Assembly: GCA_026388185.1 (NCBI GenBank)
Contig: JAPLKG010000003.1
Span: 62,001 to 126,000, forward strand
DNA: 64,000 bases
Reading direction: 5' to 3'
Source of the DNA: Candidatus Eisenbacteria bacterium
Lineage (GTDB): Bacteria; Eisenbacteria; RBG-16-71-46; JAFGJU01
Part shown: piece by piece, positions 51,488 through 60,431 of the stretch
How the letters are laid out: each line of letters starts with the position of its first letter
Position numbering within the stretch: the first letter of the stretch is position 1
The notes under the pieces: generated by a model
What the model was told of the DNA's origin: nothing
Databases searched by the model: none
What the model saw: only the letters and a program-made list of their open reading frames with translations
Program-made: the position numbers and the translations under genes

Positions 51488-52159
51488 TTGGAAGAACCCA
51501 ATCGCTATACCGATTTCTCTGTCAGTACGGACCTCGATGATGTATTGCGCCTGCTGGGCTACGGGCGGGACAAGAAACCCGGCGGGGCACTGGCAAGGAT
51601 GCTGGGGGGAGCGATACAAGAGGCAGAGGGACTTGCGCGACCCTCCGGGATAGCTTCCGTATTTGAGAAACACAGCTTTCCTAAAGGCTCTTTTCTTTCC
51701 GCGCTCTTTGAAGAGGACAACTCGCCCGCCATAAAGATCGCCCTGGCGGTCTGCACGATCGGGCCGCTACTCGAGGAAAGCGTTTCGAGATACTCCGATT
51801 CCGGACAACTTACCCGCGCTCTCGTGATTGACGCCGCGGGTTCATCGCTAACCGAGACAGTATGTGATTTCGTCAATGAGAGGATATGCCAGACGGCAGC
51901 GGGAGGCACACTTTATCCTGCTCCCAGGATAAGTCCCGGGTACGGACACTGGAAAATCGAAGAGCAAGAAATCATATTTGGGCTTCTTCCGGCCGAGTCG
52001 GTTGGAGTCTCTCTCACAGAATCGTATATGATGATCCCGAGAAAATCCGTGTCTTTTGCCGTGAAACTGCTCGGCGAATCGTCACCCGAGGGATCAACCT
52101 CGGCGTGTAAACGATGCGGAAGAAGTGATTGCCAATTCAGACGCGAGCCCCGAGGATAA
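51488..52159 (+). CDS. B12-dependent methionine-synthase-activation-domain-like protein
   Basis: 223 aa; TTG 51488 is preferred because GGGGAG precedes it, while GTG 51455 has no site. The fold resembles the MetH reactivation domain: IALAVCTIGPLLEESVSRYS, ALVIDAAGSSLTETVCDFVN, PRISPGYGHWKIEEQEIIFG and SVGVSLTESYMMIPRKSVSF. The C-terminus has CKRCGRSDCQFR, an added Cys cluster found in stand-alone versions that reactivate corrinoid proteins of methyltransferase systems. Next gene is MttB, so it probably serves that system. Confidence 0.78.
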   Translation: MEEPNRYTDFSVSTDLDDVLRLLGYGRDKKPGGALARMLGGAIQEAEGLARPSGIASVFEKHSFPKGSFLSALFEEDNSPAIKIALAVCTIGPLLEESVSRYSDSGQLTRALVIDAAGSSLTETVCDFVNERICQTAAGGTLYPAPRISPGYGHWKIEEQEIIFGLLPAESVGVSLTESYMMIPRKSVSFAVKLLGESSPEGSTSACKRCGRSDCQFRREPRG

Positions 52160-52253
52160 GCAGCCCGCGAGAACGAGCAGAGTGCTGAGACCGGTTGCCC
52201 GCGGATGCCGTTTCCCGATGACAACTGAGGAACGTGACTCCAGGAGGTACGAC

Positions 52254-53711
52254 GTGAACAGCGCAAGAACCCCGCTTGTTGAATTTCTGTCCGGCGGCGA
52301 CATTACGCCAATAATCGAAGAGGCCAAGTATCTCTTGGAGCAAACGGGCGTTTTTGTCGAGAACGAAGAGGCCTTACGACTTCTCAAAGACGCGGGCGCA
52401 ACGTCTGACACCGAGAGAAAAAGGGTGCTCTTCCCTCCCGAGCTTGTCGAGAAATGCCTCGAGACCTGCCCGCGCCGAATCGAAATCTACGACAGGCAGG
52501 GGAACCCTGCGCTTGACCTCTCCGGAAACAACACGTATTTCGATCCAGGGTCTGCAGCCCTCAAGATTTTCGATTTCGAGAAGGGCGTGAGCAGACCTCC
52601 GCTCGTGGACGACGCCATAAAGCTCGGAAGACTGGCGGACAGTCTGGCCCACATCCGCGCACAGAGCACCGCCATCGTTCCGAGCGACGTCCCCGAGGAG
52701 ATGTCGGACAGATTGAGACTGTACGTGGCACTGCGATGTTCCACCAAACCCGTCATCACCGGGACCTTCGTCAAGGAGAGCTTCGCCGTGATGAAGGAAA
52801 TGCTCGTCGCTGTCAGAGGAAGCGAGGCGGCGCTCAAGGCAAAGCCATTGGCGATTTTCGACGCGTGTCCGTCTCCACCCCTCAAGTGGAGTGATCTGAC
52901 GTGTCAGAGTCTCATCGATTGCAGCAAGTCGGGGATCCCCTCGGAACTGGTTTCCATGCCGTTGTCCGGCGCCACCTCTCCCGTTACACTCGCCGGCTCG
53001 CTCGTCCAGCACACTGCAGAGAATTTGAGCGGAATTGTGATTCACCAGCTTGCGCGTCCGGGCTCACCTATCATTTACGGCGGCTCGCCCGCTTTCTTCG
53101 ACATGCGCAACGGCACGACCCCCATGGGAGCGATCGAGACGATGATGATTGATTGTGCCTTCTCTCAGGTAGGAAAGTCCCTCGGCGTTCCCACTCACGC
53201 ATACATGGGATTGAGTGATTCGAGAACCGTTGACTATCAGGCGGGGCTCGAGAGCGGCCTCGGAGCAGTACTCGCCATGCTGGCCGGCATCAATGTCGTC
53301 TCTGGCGTAGGGATGATGGAATTCGAGAAATGCCAGAGCCTGGAGAAGCTCTTTCTGGATAACGACATTTGCGGAATGGCTTACAGGCTCAGGGATGGTA
53401 TAACGGTGAATGAGGAAACCCTGGCCCGAGAGGTCTTCAAGGAAGCGACTCTCGACACTTCTTTCCTCAGATCCAAGCACACTCTGAAATGGTTCAAGAA
53501 GGAAGGTTTCTTCCCCGGAGCGGGTATCGATCGTTCAGCCGGAACAGAAGGTAAGCCCGTCACCGCCTTCGAGAGAGCGTCGGCGGAGGTGAAGAGGATC
53601 CTCGAGACTCATATCGTTCCCCCCATGCCCCAAGAGGTTCTTTCTCAACTGAAGAGCATCGTGGACAGAGACCTCTCGGCCCACGGAATCAAGAGAGAGT
53701 GGAAGTTCTGA
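52254..53711 (+). CDS. MttB-family corrinoid methyltransferase (non-pyrrolysine type)
   Basis: 485 aa from GTG 52254; AGGAGG lies six bases upstream. The family core is clear: LLEQTGVFVENEEALRLLKD at the N-terminus, NTYFDPGSAALKIFDFEKGV, KPLAIFDACPSPPLKWSDLT, and IIYGGSPAFFDMRNGTTPMG. No in-frame TAG is present, so it lacks pyrrolysine, like MtgB-type enzymes that demethylate glycine betaine or other quaternary amines. It would pass the methyl group to a corrinoid protein, which is not in the window. Substrate unknown. Confidence 0.88.
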   Translation: MNSARTPLVEFLSGGDITPIIEEAKYLLEQTGVFVENEEALRLLKDAGATSDTERKRVLFPPELVEKCLETCPRRIEIYDRQGNPALDLSGNNTYFDPGSAALKIFDFEKGVSRPPLVDDAIKLGRLADSLAHIRAQSTAIVPSDVPEEMSDRLRLYVALRCSTKPVITGTFVKESFAVMKEMLVAVRGSEAALKAKPLAIFDACPSPPLKWSDLTCQSLIDCSKSGIPSELVSMPLSGATSPVTLAGSLVQHTAENLSGIVIHQLARPGSPIIYGGSPAFFDMRNGTTPMGAIETMMIDCAFSQVGKSLGVPTHAYMGLSDSRTVDYQAGLESGLGAVLAMLAGINVVSGVGMMEFEKCQSLEKLFLDNDICGMAYRLRDGITVNEETLAREVFKEATLDTSFLRSKHTLKWFKKEGFFPGAGIDRSAGTEGKPVTAFERASAEVKRILETHIVPPMPQEVLSQLKSIVDRDLSAHGIKREWKF

Positions 53712-53724
53712 GACGGGACGGAAC

Positions 53725-55101
53725 CTAGGAGGGCTCGGGCACAGCGTCAGGCACAACGTCAGGCACAGTGCTCAGACGCGTATTAAGCCTATTTCTTATT
53801 TCTTCCCTGTGGTGCATGAGGGTTCTGTATTGCATCTGGAAAATCAAGAGCGGAAGCATGCTCTTCCATTTCTTGTACGCGCGCAATACTCGCTTCGCTA
53901 TCTTCTTCCGCGAATAAAACTCTCTCCATGCCCAGTGGTAGCCTTCCTGTAGCTTCTCCGGCGAAATCCTCTTGGGCTCGTATACTACCTCGTCAACCCC
54001 GTACTTGCTCCAATCACGATTGAATATCCTGCCCTCACCATCGAGCTTGGAAAATAGCTCGGTGCCGGGAAACGGCGTGAGTATACTGAACTGGGCCGCG
54101 TCTACTGCAATCTTGTCGGCAAACTCGACGGTCTCTTCGAAAACCGTCTCTTCGTCGGAATCGAATCCGACTATGAAGGCACCTTCCACCATGATGCCGT
54201 GGTCGTGGAGATAATCGATTTTCGCTCGAAATTCCTGCGGGCGAAGCCATTTTTTCTTGGCCTCTTTCAACGAAGACGGATTCGAAGACTCCAATCCTAT
54301 GAAGAGCGCCTTGCACCCGCTCTTTGCCATGAGCGGCACCATGCCAGGCATGTCCACGACGTCAAGCGAGGACTGACCCGCCCACATGATATGCAGTGGG
54401 ACGAGCTTCTGGAAGAGCTCCACGGAGTACTTTTCATCGCCCGCAATGTTGTCGTCCAGGAATCCAAAGAAACGACTCCATCCGGAAGAACCTCTGAGGA
54501 ATTCGATTTCTTTAACCACCTCTTCGACGGGTCTCATTCTGTAGCTGCGACCGAAAAACCGAGAGACGGAACAAAAGCTACAGTTGAACTTGCATCCCCT
54601 GAATACCTGGATGGTGTTCTTGAACAAGTAGCCTTTGTTGTCGAGCAATTCCCTTCGTGCAATCGGCATGTTTACGAGGGAGGGCCTGACGTCCTGGGTG
54701 TAGATCGACTGCAGTCTATTGTCGCGGAAGTCGTCAAGCACGCGCGACCAGATTGTCTCAGCTTCGCCCACCACGACGGCGTCCGCATAGCGTGCAGCTT
54801 CGTCGGGCAGAGCCGTCGGATGAATCCCGCCGATCACCACCTTCGCACCGCGCTTTCTCATCTCCGTGGCGATCTCATACGCTCGCGGAGCCTGGGCGGT
54901 CATTGCCGTGATACCGACGAGGTCTGCCATCTTCTTGTCATAATCCCAGTGTTCGATGTTCTCATCCACTATTTCGACGTCCACTCCGGGAGGAGTAAGC
55001 GCGGCAATGATCGGAAGGTTCAGGGGAGGAAACGCAAAGATCTTTTGCTTTGTGAGGCCGAAGTCACGATTGAACGACGGCGAGATTAGCGTCAGTTTCA
55101 T
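53725..55101 (-). CDS. B12-binding radical SAM enzyme
   Basis: 458 aa from MKLTLISPSFNRDFGLTKQK. An N-terminal Rossmann cobalamin-binding domain (IIAALTPPGVDVEIVDENIE, then VVIGGIHPTALPDEAARYAD) precedes the radical SAM core, whose CxxxCxxC is RGCKFNCSFCSVSRFF (Cys170, 174, 177). FIGLESSNPSSLKEAKK and EGAFIVGFDSDEETVFEETV follow. The tail is basic with MLPLLIFQMQYRTLMHHREE. It is of the BchE/HpnJ-like class that methylates or rearranges unactivated carbons. The substrate is not evident; hopanoid or lipid work is possible. Confidence 0.88.
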   Translation of the reverse strand: MKLTLISPSFNRDFGLTKQKIFAFPPLNLPIIAALTPPGVDVEIVDENIEHWDYDKKMADLVGITAMTAQAPRAYEIATEMRKRGAKVVIGGIHPTALPDEAARYADAVVVGEAETIWSRVLDDFRDNRLQSIYTQDVRPSLVNMPIARRELLDNKGYLFKNTIQVFRGCKFNCSFCSVSRFFGRSYRMRPVEEVVKEIEFLRGSSGWSRFFGFLDDNIAGDEKYSVELFQKLVPLHIMWAGQSSLDVVDMPGMVPLMAKSGCKALFIGLESSNPSSLKEAKKKWLRPQEFRAKIDYLHDHGIMVEGAFIVGFDSDEETVFEETVEFADKIAVDAAQFSILTPFPGTELFSKLDGEGRIFNRDWSKYGVDEVVYEPKRISPEKLQEGYHWAWREFYSRKKIAKRVLRAYKKWKSMLPLLIFQMQYRTLMHHREEIRNRLNTRLSTVPDVVPDAVPEPS

Positions 55102-55140
55102 TGGGTTCCCGTTGTTTGCTGAAATCAATATTTTCGCACC

Positions 55141-55169
55141 ATATTACTCTTCCTACTACGGTGTGTCAA
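55141..55169 (-). promoter_or_regulatory. Promoter for the B12 radical SAM gene
   Basis: On the minus strand TTGACA (55169-55164), 17 bases, and TAATAT (55146-55141). Transcription starts near 55134, some 33 bases before the ATG at 55101. Confidence 0.6.
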
Positions 55170-55256
55170 TGAGAGAACAAACAAGAAACGGTTGGACACG
55201 CTCTTGGGGCGCCCCCAAAGAGTTCGACGGTCTCGGTCCTCGAACGCCGTTTTCTG

Positions 55257-55285
55257 TTGACAGGCGTTGTTGACTTACCTAGTCT
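55257..55285 (+). promoter_or_regulatory. Possible promoter for the membrane module
   Basis: TTGACA (55257-55262), a 17-base spacer and TAGTCT (55280-55285), about 57 bases before ATG 55342. The -10 box is weak. Confidence 0.35.
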
Positions 55286-55341
55286 TTGAGGGTCTTCTCA
55301 TTCTTGTTTTTTCGTCTGGGGTTCTGCAGCACGGAGAACGC

Positions 55342-56676
55342 ATGGCTCCCTGTAGCGGGAAGCGAAACAGGAAGCGTAATTGCCGCCCACGAGTCCTTAG
55401 GCTTGCTCTTGTCTTTCCATTAGCATTTCTCACAATAGCATTTATTCTTGTCCGGCCCGGCTCTCTCGTTTTTGCCAGCGCCACCGCAACCACGACAGGT
55501 TCAGCAAAGGCGAGCCCCGGCCCCACGGCAGTCGTTCCGGAATCCATCCTGGTCCCGCCCCCTGCCCCTCCCACGAGCGTCGAAGCCTTCGACTCCCCGA
55601 GCGATCAAGGCGGAATGATGACCATCCACTGGACAAAATCAGTGGATGATATTCCTATCACGGGAAGAGTCAGGGGATACGTCATAGCGAGGTCGGAGGC
55701 GCCAGACGGCAAGTTCGAACCAGTGAGCACCGTTGCTTTGCAGATCGAAGAGTATTTGGACACTTCTGTCCAGGACCAGGTTCCTTACTACTACAAGGTG
55801 GCCGCAATCGGTGACGGAGAGGTCTTGAGTTTCTCCGGCGTCGTAGGCCCCGCGGTGTCAAAGCAGCAGTGGTTCAGTACGCGCAAGGCGAACTTGCTCG
55901 TAATATCTCTCATCATCGCAGTGGCCATACTGTTGTACGTGTATCAAGCCAAAGCCGGAAAGAAGCTGTACATACGAAGAATCGCCGGCATCGAGGCGGT
56001 TGAAGAAGCGGTCGGAAGAGCGACGGAGATGGGAAAACCCATTCTTTTCATTCCCGGCATCCAGGACATGGACAACGTTCAAACCGTAGCGGGCCTTAGC
56101 ATTCTTGCGAGTGTGGGAAAGCTGGCGGCGCAATACGAAACGAAGCTGGACGTGCCCGTCAGCCGCTCGCTGGTCATGAGCACTGCCAGGGAAACTCTCA
56201 AGCAGGCGTACCTGAGCGTCGGTAGACCCGACCTCTACAACGACGACTCCGTTTATTACATCACGGACGAGCAGTTCGGTTACGTCGCCGCCGTCGACGG
56301 AATAATGGTTAGGGAAAAGCCCGCCGCTTGCTTCTACATGGGGGCCTTCTTTGCGGAATCGCTCATCCTTGCCGAAACCGGGAACTCGATAGGCGCAATT
56401 CAGATCGCCGGCACCGCCATGCCCACTCAGTTGCCGTTTTTTGTGGCAGCGTGCGACTACACGCTCATCGGCGAGGAACTCTTCGCGGCAAGCGCGTACC
56501 TTTCCAAGGACGAAAGAATGATCGGAAGCCTGAAGGGTCAGGACGTGGGCAAGGGCATTGCAATGTTCTTCATAATCCTTGGGACGCTTGTGGCAACCGT
56601 CGGAGCTCTCACTGAAAACGGGACGGTCGTCGGCATTAGCGACTGGTTGAAGAACCTTTTCTCTTTGAACTTCTGA
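55342..56676 (+). CDS. Membrane protein with Fn3 ectodomain, gene 1 of a four-gene module
   Basis: 444 aa. The N-terminus is basic, then a signal-anchor (LALVFPLAFLTIAFILV). An Fn3-type domain (PPTSVEAFDSPSDQGGMMTI, RGYVIARSEAPDGKFEPV) faces outside. After a helix (LLVISLIIAVAILLYVY) a cytoplasmic domain follows: KLYIRRIAGIEAVEEAVGRA, GKPILFIPGIQDMDNVQTVA, and EKPAACFYMGAFFAESLILA. A last helix (GIAMFFIILGTLVATVGALT) ends it. The domain is not one I can name with certainty. It starts a tightly spaced plus-strand block of membrane genes. Confidence 0.7.
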   Translation: MAPCSGKRNRKRNCRPRVLRLALVFPLAFLTIAFILVRPGSLVFASATATTTGSAKASPGPTAVVPESILVPPPAPPTSVEAFDSPSDQGGMMTIHWTKSVDDIPITGRVRGYVIARSEAPDGKFEPVSTVALQIEEYLDTSVQDQVPYYYKVAAIGDGEVLSFSGVVGPAVSKQQWFSTRKANLLVISLIIAVAILLYVYQAKAGKKLYIRRIAGIEAVEEAVGRATEMGKPILFIPGIQDMDNVQTVAGLSILASVGKLAAQYETKLDVPVSRSLVMSTARETLKQAYLSVGRPDLYNDDSVYYITDEQFGYVAAVDGIMVREKPAACFYMGAFFAESLILAETGNSIGAIQIAGTAMPTQLPFFVAACDYTLIGEELFAASAYLSKDERMIGSLKGQDVGKGIAMFFIILGTLVATVGALTENGTVVGISDWLKNLFSLNF

Positions 56677-56759
56677 CGTGAACGCGCGCAGAACCGTGAG
56701 CACCACTGGAGTGACACATTGGAGATGAGATCAACACTCGCTAGGTTCTTGAAGCGACC

Positions 56760-57443
56760 ATGAGAGTACAAGTTCCTCTTGTCATAACCTTCGTCGTTGG
56801 CTTCGCCCTGATAGCAGCCATCTTCGTGCCGCACGATCCATTCCACACGATGGATCAGAATTTCTCCATCTATTTTGATCTCATTGCAGTGTTCGCCTTC
56901 ATTCTTGGCGGCGGCAACCTCCTCAAGATTCACGGAAACAAGATCTGGAGGCGCGCGAGGGATTGGAAGTACAGCATCGTGACCGTCGCGGGATTCATGG
57001 TGATGATGATCGTGGGCACCTTCAAGATCGGCGGGCCGCCGGGACTCACGGGCGACGTGACCGCAGACGGGAGCTGGTTCAAGTTCCTGTACGACGCTAT
57101 GTTTGTGCCGCTCCAATCGACCATGTTTTCTCTACTCGCCTTCTTTGTTGCGTCGGCCTCATACAGGGCCTTCCGCGCAAAGACCAGGGAAGCAACGATT
57201 CTCCTGGTCGCGGCGTTCATCATACTGATAGGCCGGACACCGCTCGGTCATTCCCTGACTGCCTGGCTCCCTCAGCCTTTGCAGTTCCTTCACATACCGA
57301 ACCTGAGCAACTGGATCCTCTCGTTTCCTAACATGGCCGGGCAGCGAGCCATCATGATCGGAATAGCCCTCGGCATCATCTCGACTTCGCTCAAGCTGGT
57401 CTTGGGAATCGAACGCTCCTACCTCGGCGGAGAAGGAAAATAG
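56760..57443 (+). CDS. Integral membrane protein, gene 2 of the module
   Basis: 227 aa with about six hydrophobic segments: PLVITFVVGFALIAAIFV, IYFDLIAVFAFILGGGNLLK, VTVAGFMVMMIVGTF, MFSLLAFFVASASYRAF, TILLVAAFIILIGRTPLG and RAIMIGIALGIISTSLKLVL. A periplasmic loop carries GGPPGLTGDVTADGSWFKFL. No known transporter motif is visible. The start is 83 bases after gene 1. Confidence 0.65.
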   Translation: MRVQVPLVITFVVGFALIAAIFVPHDPFHTMDQNFSIYFDLIAVFAFILGGGNLLKIHGNKIWRRARDWKYSIVTVAGFMVMMIVGTFKIGGPPGLTGDVTADGSWFKFLYDAMFVPLQSTMFSLLAFFVASASYRAFRAKTREATILLVAAFIILIGRTPLGHSLTAWLPQPLQFLHIPNLSNWILSFPNMAGQRAIMIGIALGIISTSLKLVLGIERSYLGGEGK

Positions 57444-57515
57444 AGATGCGAGAGGCGTGTCACACAGCATTTAGATGGCGTGAAAGACTCTGTGATGTCG
57501 GAGAGCGAAAATAGG

Positions 57516-58403
57516 ATGGCGAAGGGCAAGCGCGACATAATCGACATACTGAACTCGATAGACAGGCGAATCATTTTCTTCCTCATCGCTCTCGCCGTCA
57601 TCATTCCTCTCGTATTCCATTTGGTCTTCACCATACGTACCTCTCCCATCGTGGAGGCAATCTTCGACAAGATGGAGGCGCTCCCCCCGGGCTCGAAAGT
57701 GCTCGTGAGCTTTGATTACAGCCCGAGCACGGCTCCGGAAAACCAGCCGATGGCCGAGGCCATAGCGCGCCACGCGCTCCAGAAAGACTTGAAACTCTAT
57801 TTCATGGCCGTGTGGGCGACCGGGCCGCCGCAAACCGACGTCCTGATTGCCAACGTAATCAACACGGATTTCCCCAACAAGGTTTACGGCAAGGATTGGA
57901 TAAACCTGGGCTTCAAGGCGGGAAACCAGGGACTCATCAACGCAATACTTCTCGACTTGAAGGCCATGTACACGACAGACGTTCACGGCACTCCAATCGA
58001 CAACTTCGAGATGATGAAGGACGTTCAGAATCTCACTGACATGTCACTCATCGTCTGCATCGGAAGCGGCTTCCCCGGCGTGAGGGAGTGGGTGCAGTTC
58101 GCGGGCGACCCCGGAGACATACCGGTCGCAGCCGGGGTCACCGCCGTCGAGGCGCCCCTGCTCTACCCTTACTACCCGAGGCAGTTGCTCGGCCTAATGG
58201 GCGGGCTTCAGGGCGCGGCGGAATACGAGGCGACCCTCGTCAAAACATATCCGCAGTACCAGGGCAAGGCCAATTGCGCGCAGGCCGTCCAGTTGATGGG
58301 ACCGCAGACCATCGCGCATCTTGTGATAATAGCTTTTGTGATAATAGGCAACGTCGCCTTCTTCGGCGAACGAAGAAAACGGGCTCGAGCTAAGAAAGGT
58401 TAG
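57516..58403 (+). CDS. Membrane protein with Rossmann-like ectodomain, gene 3 of the module
   Basis: 295 aa from MAKGKRDIIDILNSIDRRII (GGAGAG ten bases upstream); an earlier GTG at 57480 is also possible. One N-terminal helix (FFLIALAVIIPLVFHLVF) and one C-terminal helix (IAHLVIIAFVIIGNVAFF) frame a soluble domain with alternating strands and helices: KVLVSFDYSPSTAPENQPMA, LKLYFMAVWATGPPQTDVLI, and VAAGVTAVEAPLLYPYYP. No nucleotide-binding motif is evident. The stop overlaps the ribosome site of gene 4 (gap of three bases). Confidence 0.68.
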   Translation: MAKGKRDIIDILNSIDRRIIFFLIALAVIIPLVFHLVFTIRTSPIVEAIFDKMEALPPGSKVLVSFDYSPSTAPENQPMAEAIARHALQKDLKLYFMAVWATGPPQTDVLIANVINTDFPNKVYGKDWINLGFKAGNQGLINAILLDLKAMYTTDVHGTPIDNFEMMKDVQNLTDMSLIVCIGSGFPGVREWVQFAGDPGDIPVAAGVTAVEAPLLYPYYPRQLLGLMGGLQGAAEYEATLVKTYPQYQGKANCAQAVQLMGPQTIAHLVIIAFVIIGNVAFFGERRKRARAKKG

Positions 58404-58406
58404 GAA

Positions 58407-59078
58407 ATGGCCCACACCGTTGAACTCTGGTTGGGTGCGCTGCTCACGCTGATGATATTCAGCTTCCTTTACAAGGACAACCCATTCTACAAGTTCGCAG
58501 AGCATCTCTTCGTGGGCGTCTCCGCCGCCTACTGGATGGTGATAGGCATCTGGACGACGCTAATGCCCAACCTCGTCGCCCGCATCTGGCCGTCCGCCGT
58601 GAAGAGCATCGTCAACATGCCCGAGGACGCGAGACCTCAGTATCACTTCATCATCCCCGCGGTCTTCGGTCTTCTCATGCTGACGCGACTTGTGGAAAAA
58701 ATCAGTTGGCTTTCGCGGTGGGCGATGGCCTTCGTCATCGGTTACGCCGCGGGGACGAATTTCACCAGATACCTTCAGTCCGATTTCGTGGGACAGATAT
58801 ACAACACAATGCTCCCGCTCGTCGTGAAAACAAACGGAGGAATCTCGATCGGCGCCATCCTTTCGTCGGTGGTACTCCTGGTCGGCGTCATATCCGCGCT
58901 CATTTACTTCTTCTTCTCCAAGGAGCACTCTGGAGCGTTCGGTGCCGCGTCCCGCCTCGGAATATGGTTCCTGATGGTCACGTTCGGCGCCGCATTCGGT
59001 TACACGGTGATGGCAAGAATTTCGCTACTCACGGGAAGGATGCAGTATCTCGGTGACTGGCTGGCGACGATGTTCTAG
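58407..59078 (+). CDS. Integral membrane protein, gene 4 of the module
   Basis: 223 aa with five or six helices: ELWLGALLTLMIFSFLYK, HLFVGVSAAYWMVIGIWTTL, FIIPAVFGLLMLTRLVEKIS, WAMAFVIGYAAGTNFTRYL, IGAILSSVVLLVGVISALIY and LGIWFLMVTFGAAFGYTVMA. Its GAAFGYTVMARISLLTGRMQ end is polar. AGGTTAGGAA is the ribosome site and also contains the stop of gene 3, so the two are coupled. No known family recognised. Confidence 0.65.
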   Translation: MAHTVELWLGALLTLMIFSFLYKDNPFYKFAEHLFVGVSAAYWMVIGIWTTLMPNLVARIWPSAVKSIVNMPEDARPQYHFIIPAVFGLLMLTRLVEKISWLSRWAMAFVIGYAAGTNFTRYLQSDFVGQIYNTMLPLVVKTNGGISIGAILSSVVLLVGVISALIYFFFSKEHSGAFGAASRLGIWFLMVTFGAAFGYTVMARISLLTGRMQYLGDWLATMF

Positions 59079-59193
59079 GAAAGCATGCGCCGGAGGAGCG
59101 AACCGACGTTTGGGCGGGCCAGCGAAGCAAGCTAACGTGACAGTGCGAGCCGTAGCGTAGACCGGATACTTGAGGCCGCTGAAGAGCGTGCCT

Positions 59194-60069
59194 CTACGGC
59201 AGGTCTTCTACCAGCTCCATGTATGCGTCAGGCCGCCTGTCCCTGTAGAACTGCCAGGTTCTCCTCACTTCCAGGATAAGATCGAGGTCGAGATCGGCGA
59301 CGACAAGCTCGTCTTTGTCCTTGCTGCCCTGAACGAGTATCTGTCCTCGCGGGTCGCAGAAGTAGCTCGAACCGTAGAATTCTCCTATGTTCCAGGGAGC
59401 CTCGACGCCCACCCTGTTGATTGCGCCCACAAAGTACCCGTTGGCCACCGCATGCGCGGGTTGCTCCAGCTTCCAGAGATATTCCGACAGACCGGCGACC
59501 GTCGCCGAAGGGTTGAAAACAATCTCGGCTCCGGCAAGACCTAAGATGCGCGCGCCTTCGGGAAAGTGTCTATCGTAGCAGATGTAGGCGGCAACCTTGC
59601 CGTACGCGGTCTCGAAGACCGGATAGCCCAGATTGCCGGGACGGAAATAGAACTTCTCCCAGAACCCGGGCAGGCAGTGAGGGATGTGCGTCTTTCTATA
59701 TTTCCCGAGGAACTTCCCGTCGGCGTCTATAATTGCAGCCGTGTTGTAAAAGACTCCTGTAATCTCCTCTTCATAAACGGGAACGACAATAACCATGCCA
59801 TTCTCTTTCGCCACCTTCTGCATCAGCTTAGTCGTCTCGCCGTCAGGCACCCGTTCAACGGCGTCGTACCATTTGATGTCCTGCTCGGCCGGGAAGTACG
59901 GAAGCGTGAAGAGCTCCTGGAAGCAGAGCACCCTGACGCCTCGCTTGGCAGCATCTTCGATGAGGGGCATCTGCTTATCGAGCATTGCCTTCTTGATGGC
60001 GGGGATTGTCTTTCCCGAGGTGTTCACGCATTTACACTGTATGAGACCACATCTAACGATTCTTGCCAT
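59194..60069 (-). CDS. Beta-ureidopropionase (nitrilase superfamily)
   Basis: 291 aa with the nitrilase triad: Glu in LCFQELFTLPYF, Lys in KYRKTHIPHC and Cys in AAYICYDRHFPEGARI. FNPSATVAGLSEYLW then QPAHAVANGYFVGAINRVG closely match the eukaryotic-type beta-ureidopropionase signature (NPSAT-x-LSE-LW...A-ANHCFT-AINRVG). The enzyme hydrolyses N-carbamoyl-beta-alanine to beta-alanine, CO2 and ammonia, the step missing from the operon at the window start. Alternatives are N-carbamoylputrescine amidase or D-carbamoylase. Its ATG overlaps the stop of a zinc-ribbon gene (TAATG). Confidence 0.82.
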   Translation of the reverse strand: MARIVRCGLIQCKCVNTSGKTIPAIKKAMLDKQMPLIEDAAKRGVRVLCFQELFTLPYFPAEQDIKWYDAVERVPDGETTKLMQKVAKENGMVIVVPVYEEEITGVFYNTAAIIDADGKFLGKYRKTHIPHCLPGFWEKFYFRPGNLGYPVFETAYGKVAAYICYDRHFPEGARILGLAGAEIVFNPSATVAGLSEYLWKLEQPAHAVANGYFVGAINRVGVEAPWNIGEFYGSSYFCDPRGQILVQGSKDKDELVVADLDLDLILEVRRTWQFYRDRRPDAYMELVEDLP

Positions 60070-60365
60070 TAGGTTCCCTCCTGGTCTTTGCCGAATAGTT
60101 GGTCCAGTTTCTTCCTAGCCGAGCCCTCTCTCGAGACTCCGCCCTTCCCGGGTCGACCCGAGAATCTAAAATACTCGCAGAAGTTGGCGCGATCCTTCTC
60201 TTTCACCCACTCTGCCTGCGGCTCCCTGCACTTGTTGTGAGCCCCCTCGTCGTAGAAGATGCAGTTGAGGCACACTTTCACGTCTCTGCCGCATGAAGAG
60301 CAGACGTCCGTCCTCACCGGCTTACGATTTTCGAGCTCAGCCCCGCAGAAATGACAAAACGGCAT
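60069..60365 (-). CDS. Small zinc-ribbon protein
   Basis: 98 aa. CHFCGAELENRKPVRTDVCS then SCG forms a CxxC...CxxC zinc ribbon (residues about 4-25), followed by CLNCIFYDEGAHNKC and NFCEYFRF, a second Cys set. The C-terminus is basic and polar. It is translationally coupled to beta-ureidopropionase by a TAATG overlap. It is probably a regulator or chaperone-like partner; no specific role is proven. Confidence 0.75.
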   Translation of the reverse strand: MPFCHFCGAELENRKPVRTDVCSSCGRDVKVCLNCIFYDEGAHNKCREPQAEWVKEKDRANFCEYFRFSGRPGKGGVSREGSARKKLDQLFGKDQEGT

Positions 60366-60431
60366 CGTGCAGTCCAGTTAGATCGTGTAGCCCCAGTAGA
60401 GGATCGGCAAAACAGGCCCTGGCGAGAGACC

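Noticed and set aside
51044-51673. Minus-strand open frame of 209 codons
   Set aside because: It overlaps the start of the MetH-activation-like gene and shows no signal peptide, motif or ribosome site.
52254-53711. Pyrrolysine-containing MttB
   Set aside because: The frame has no internal TAG, so this belongs to the non-pyrrolysine branch.
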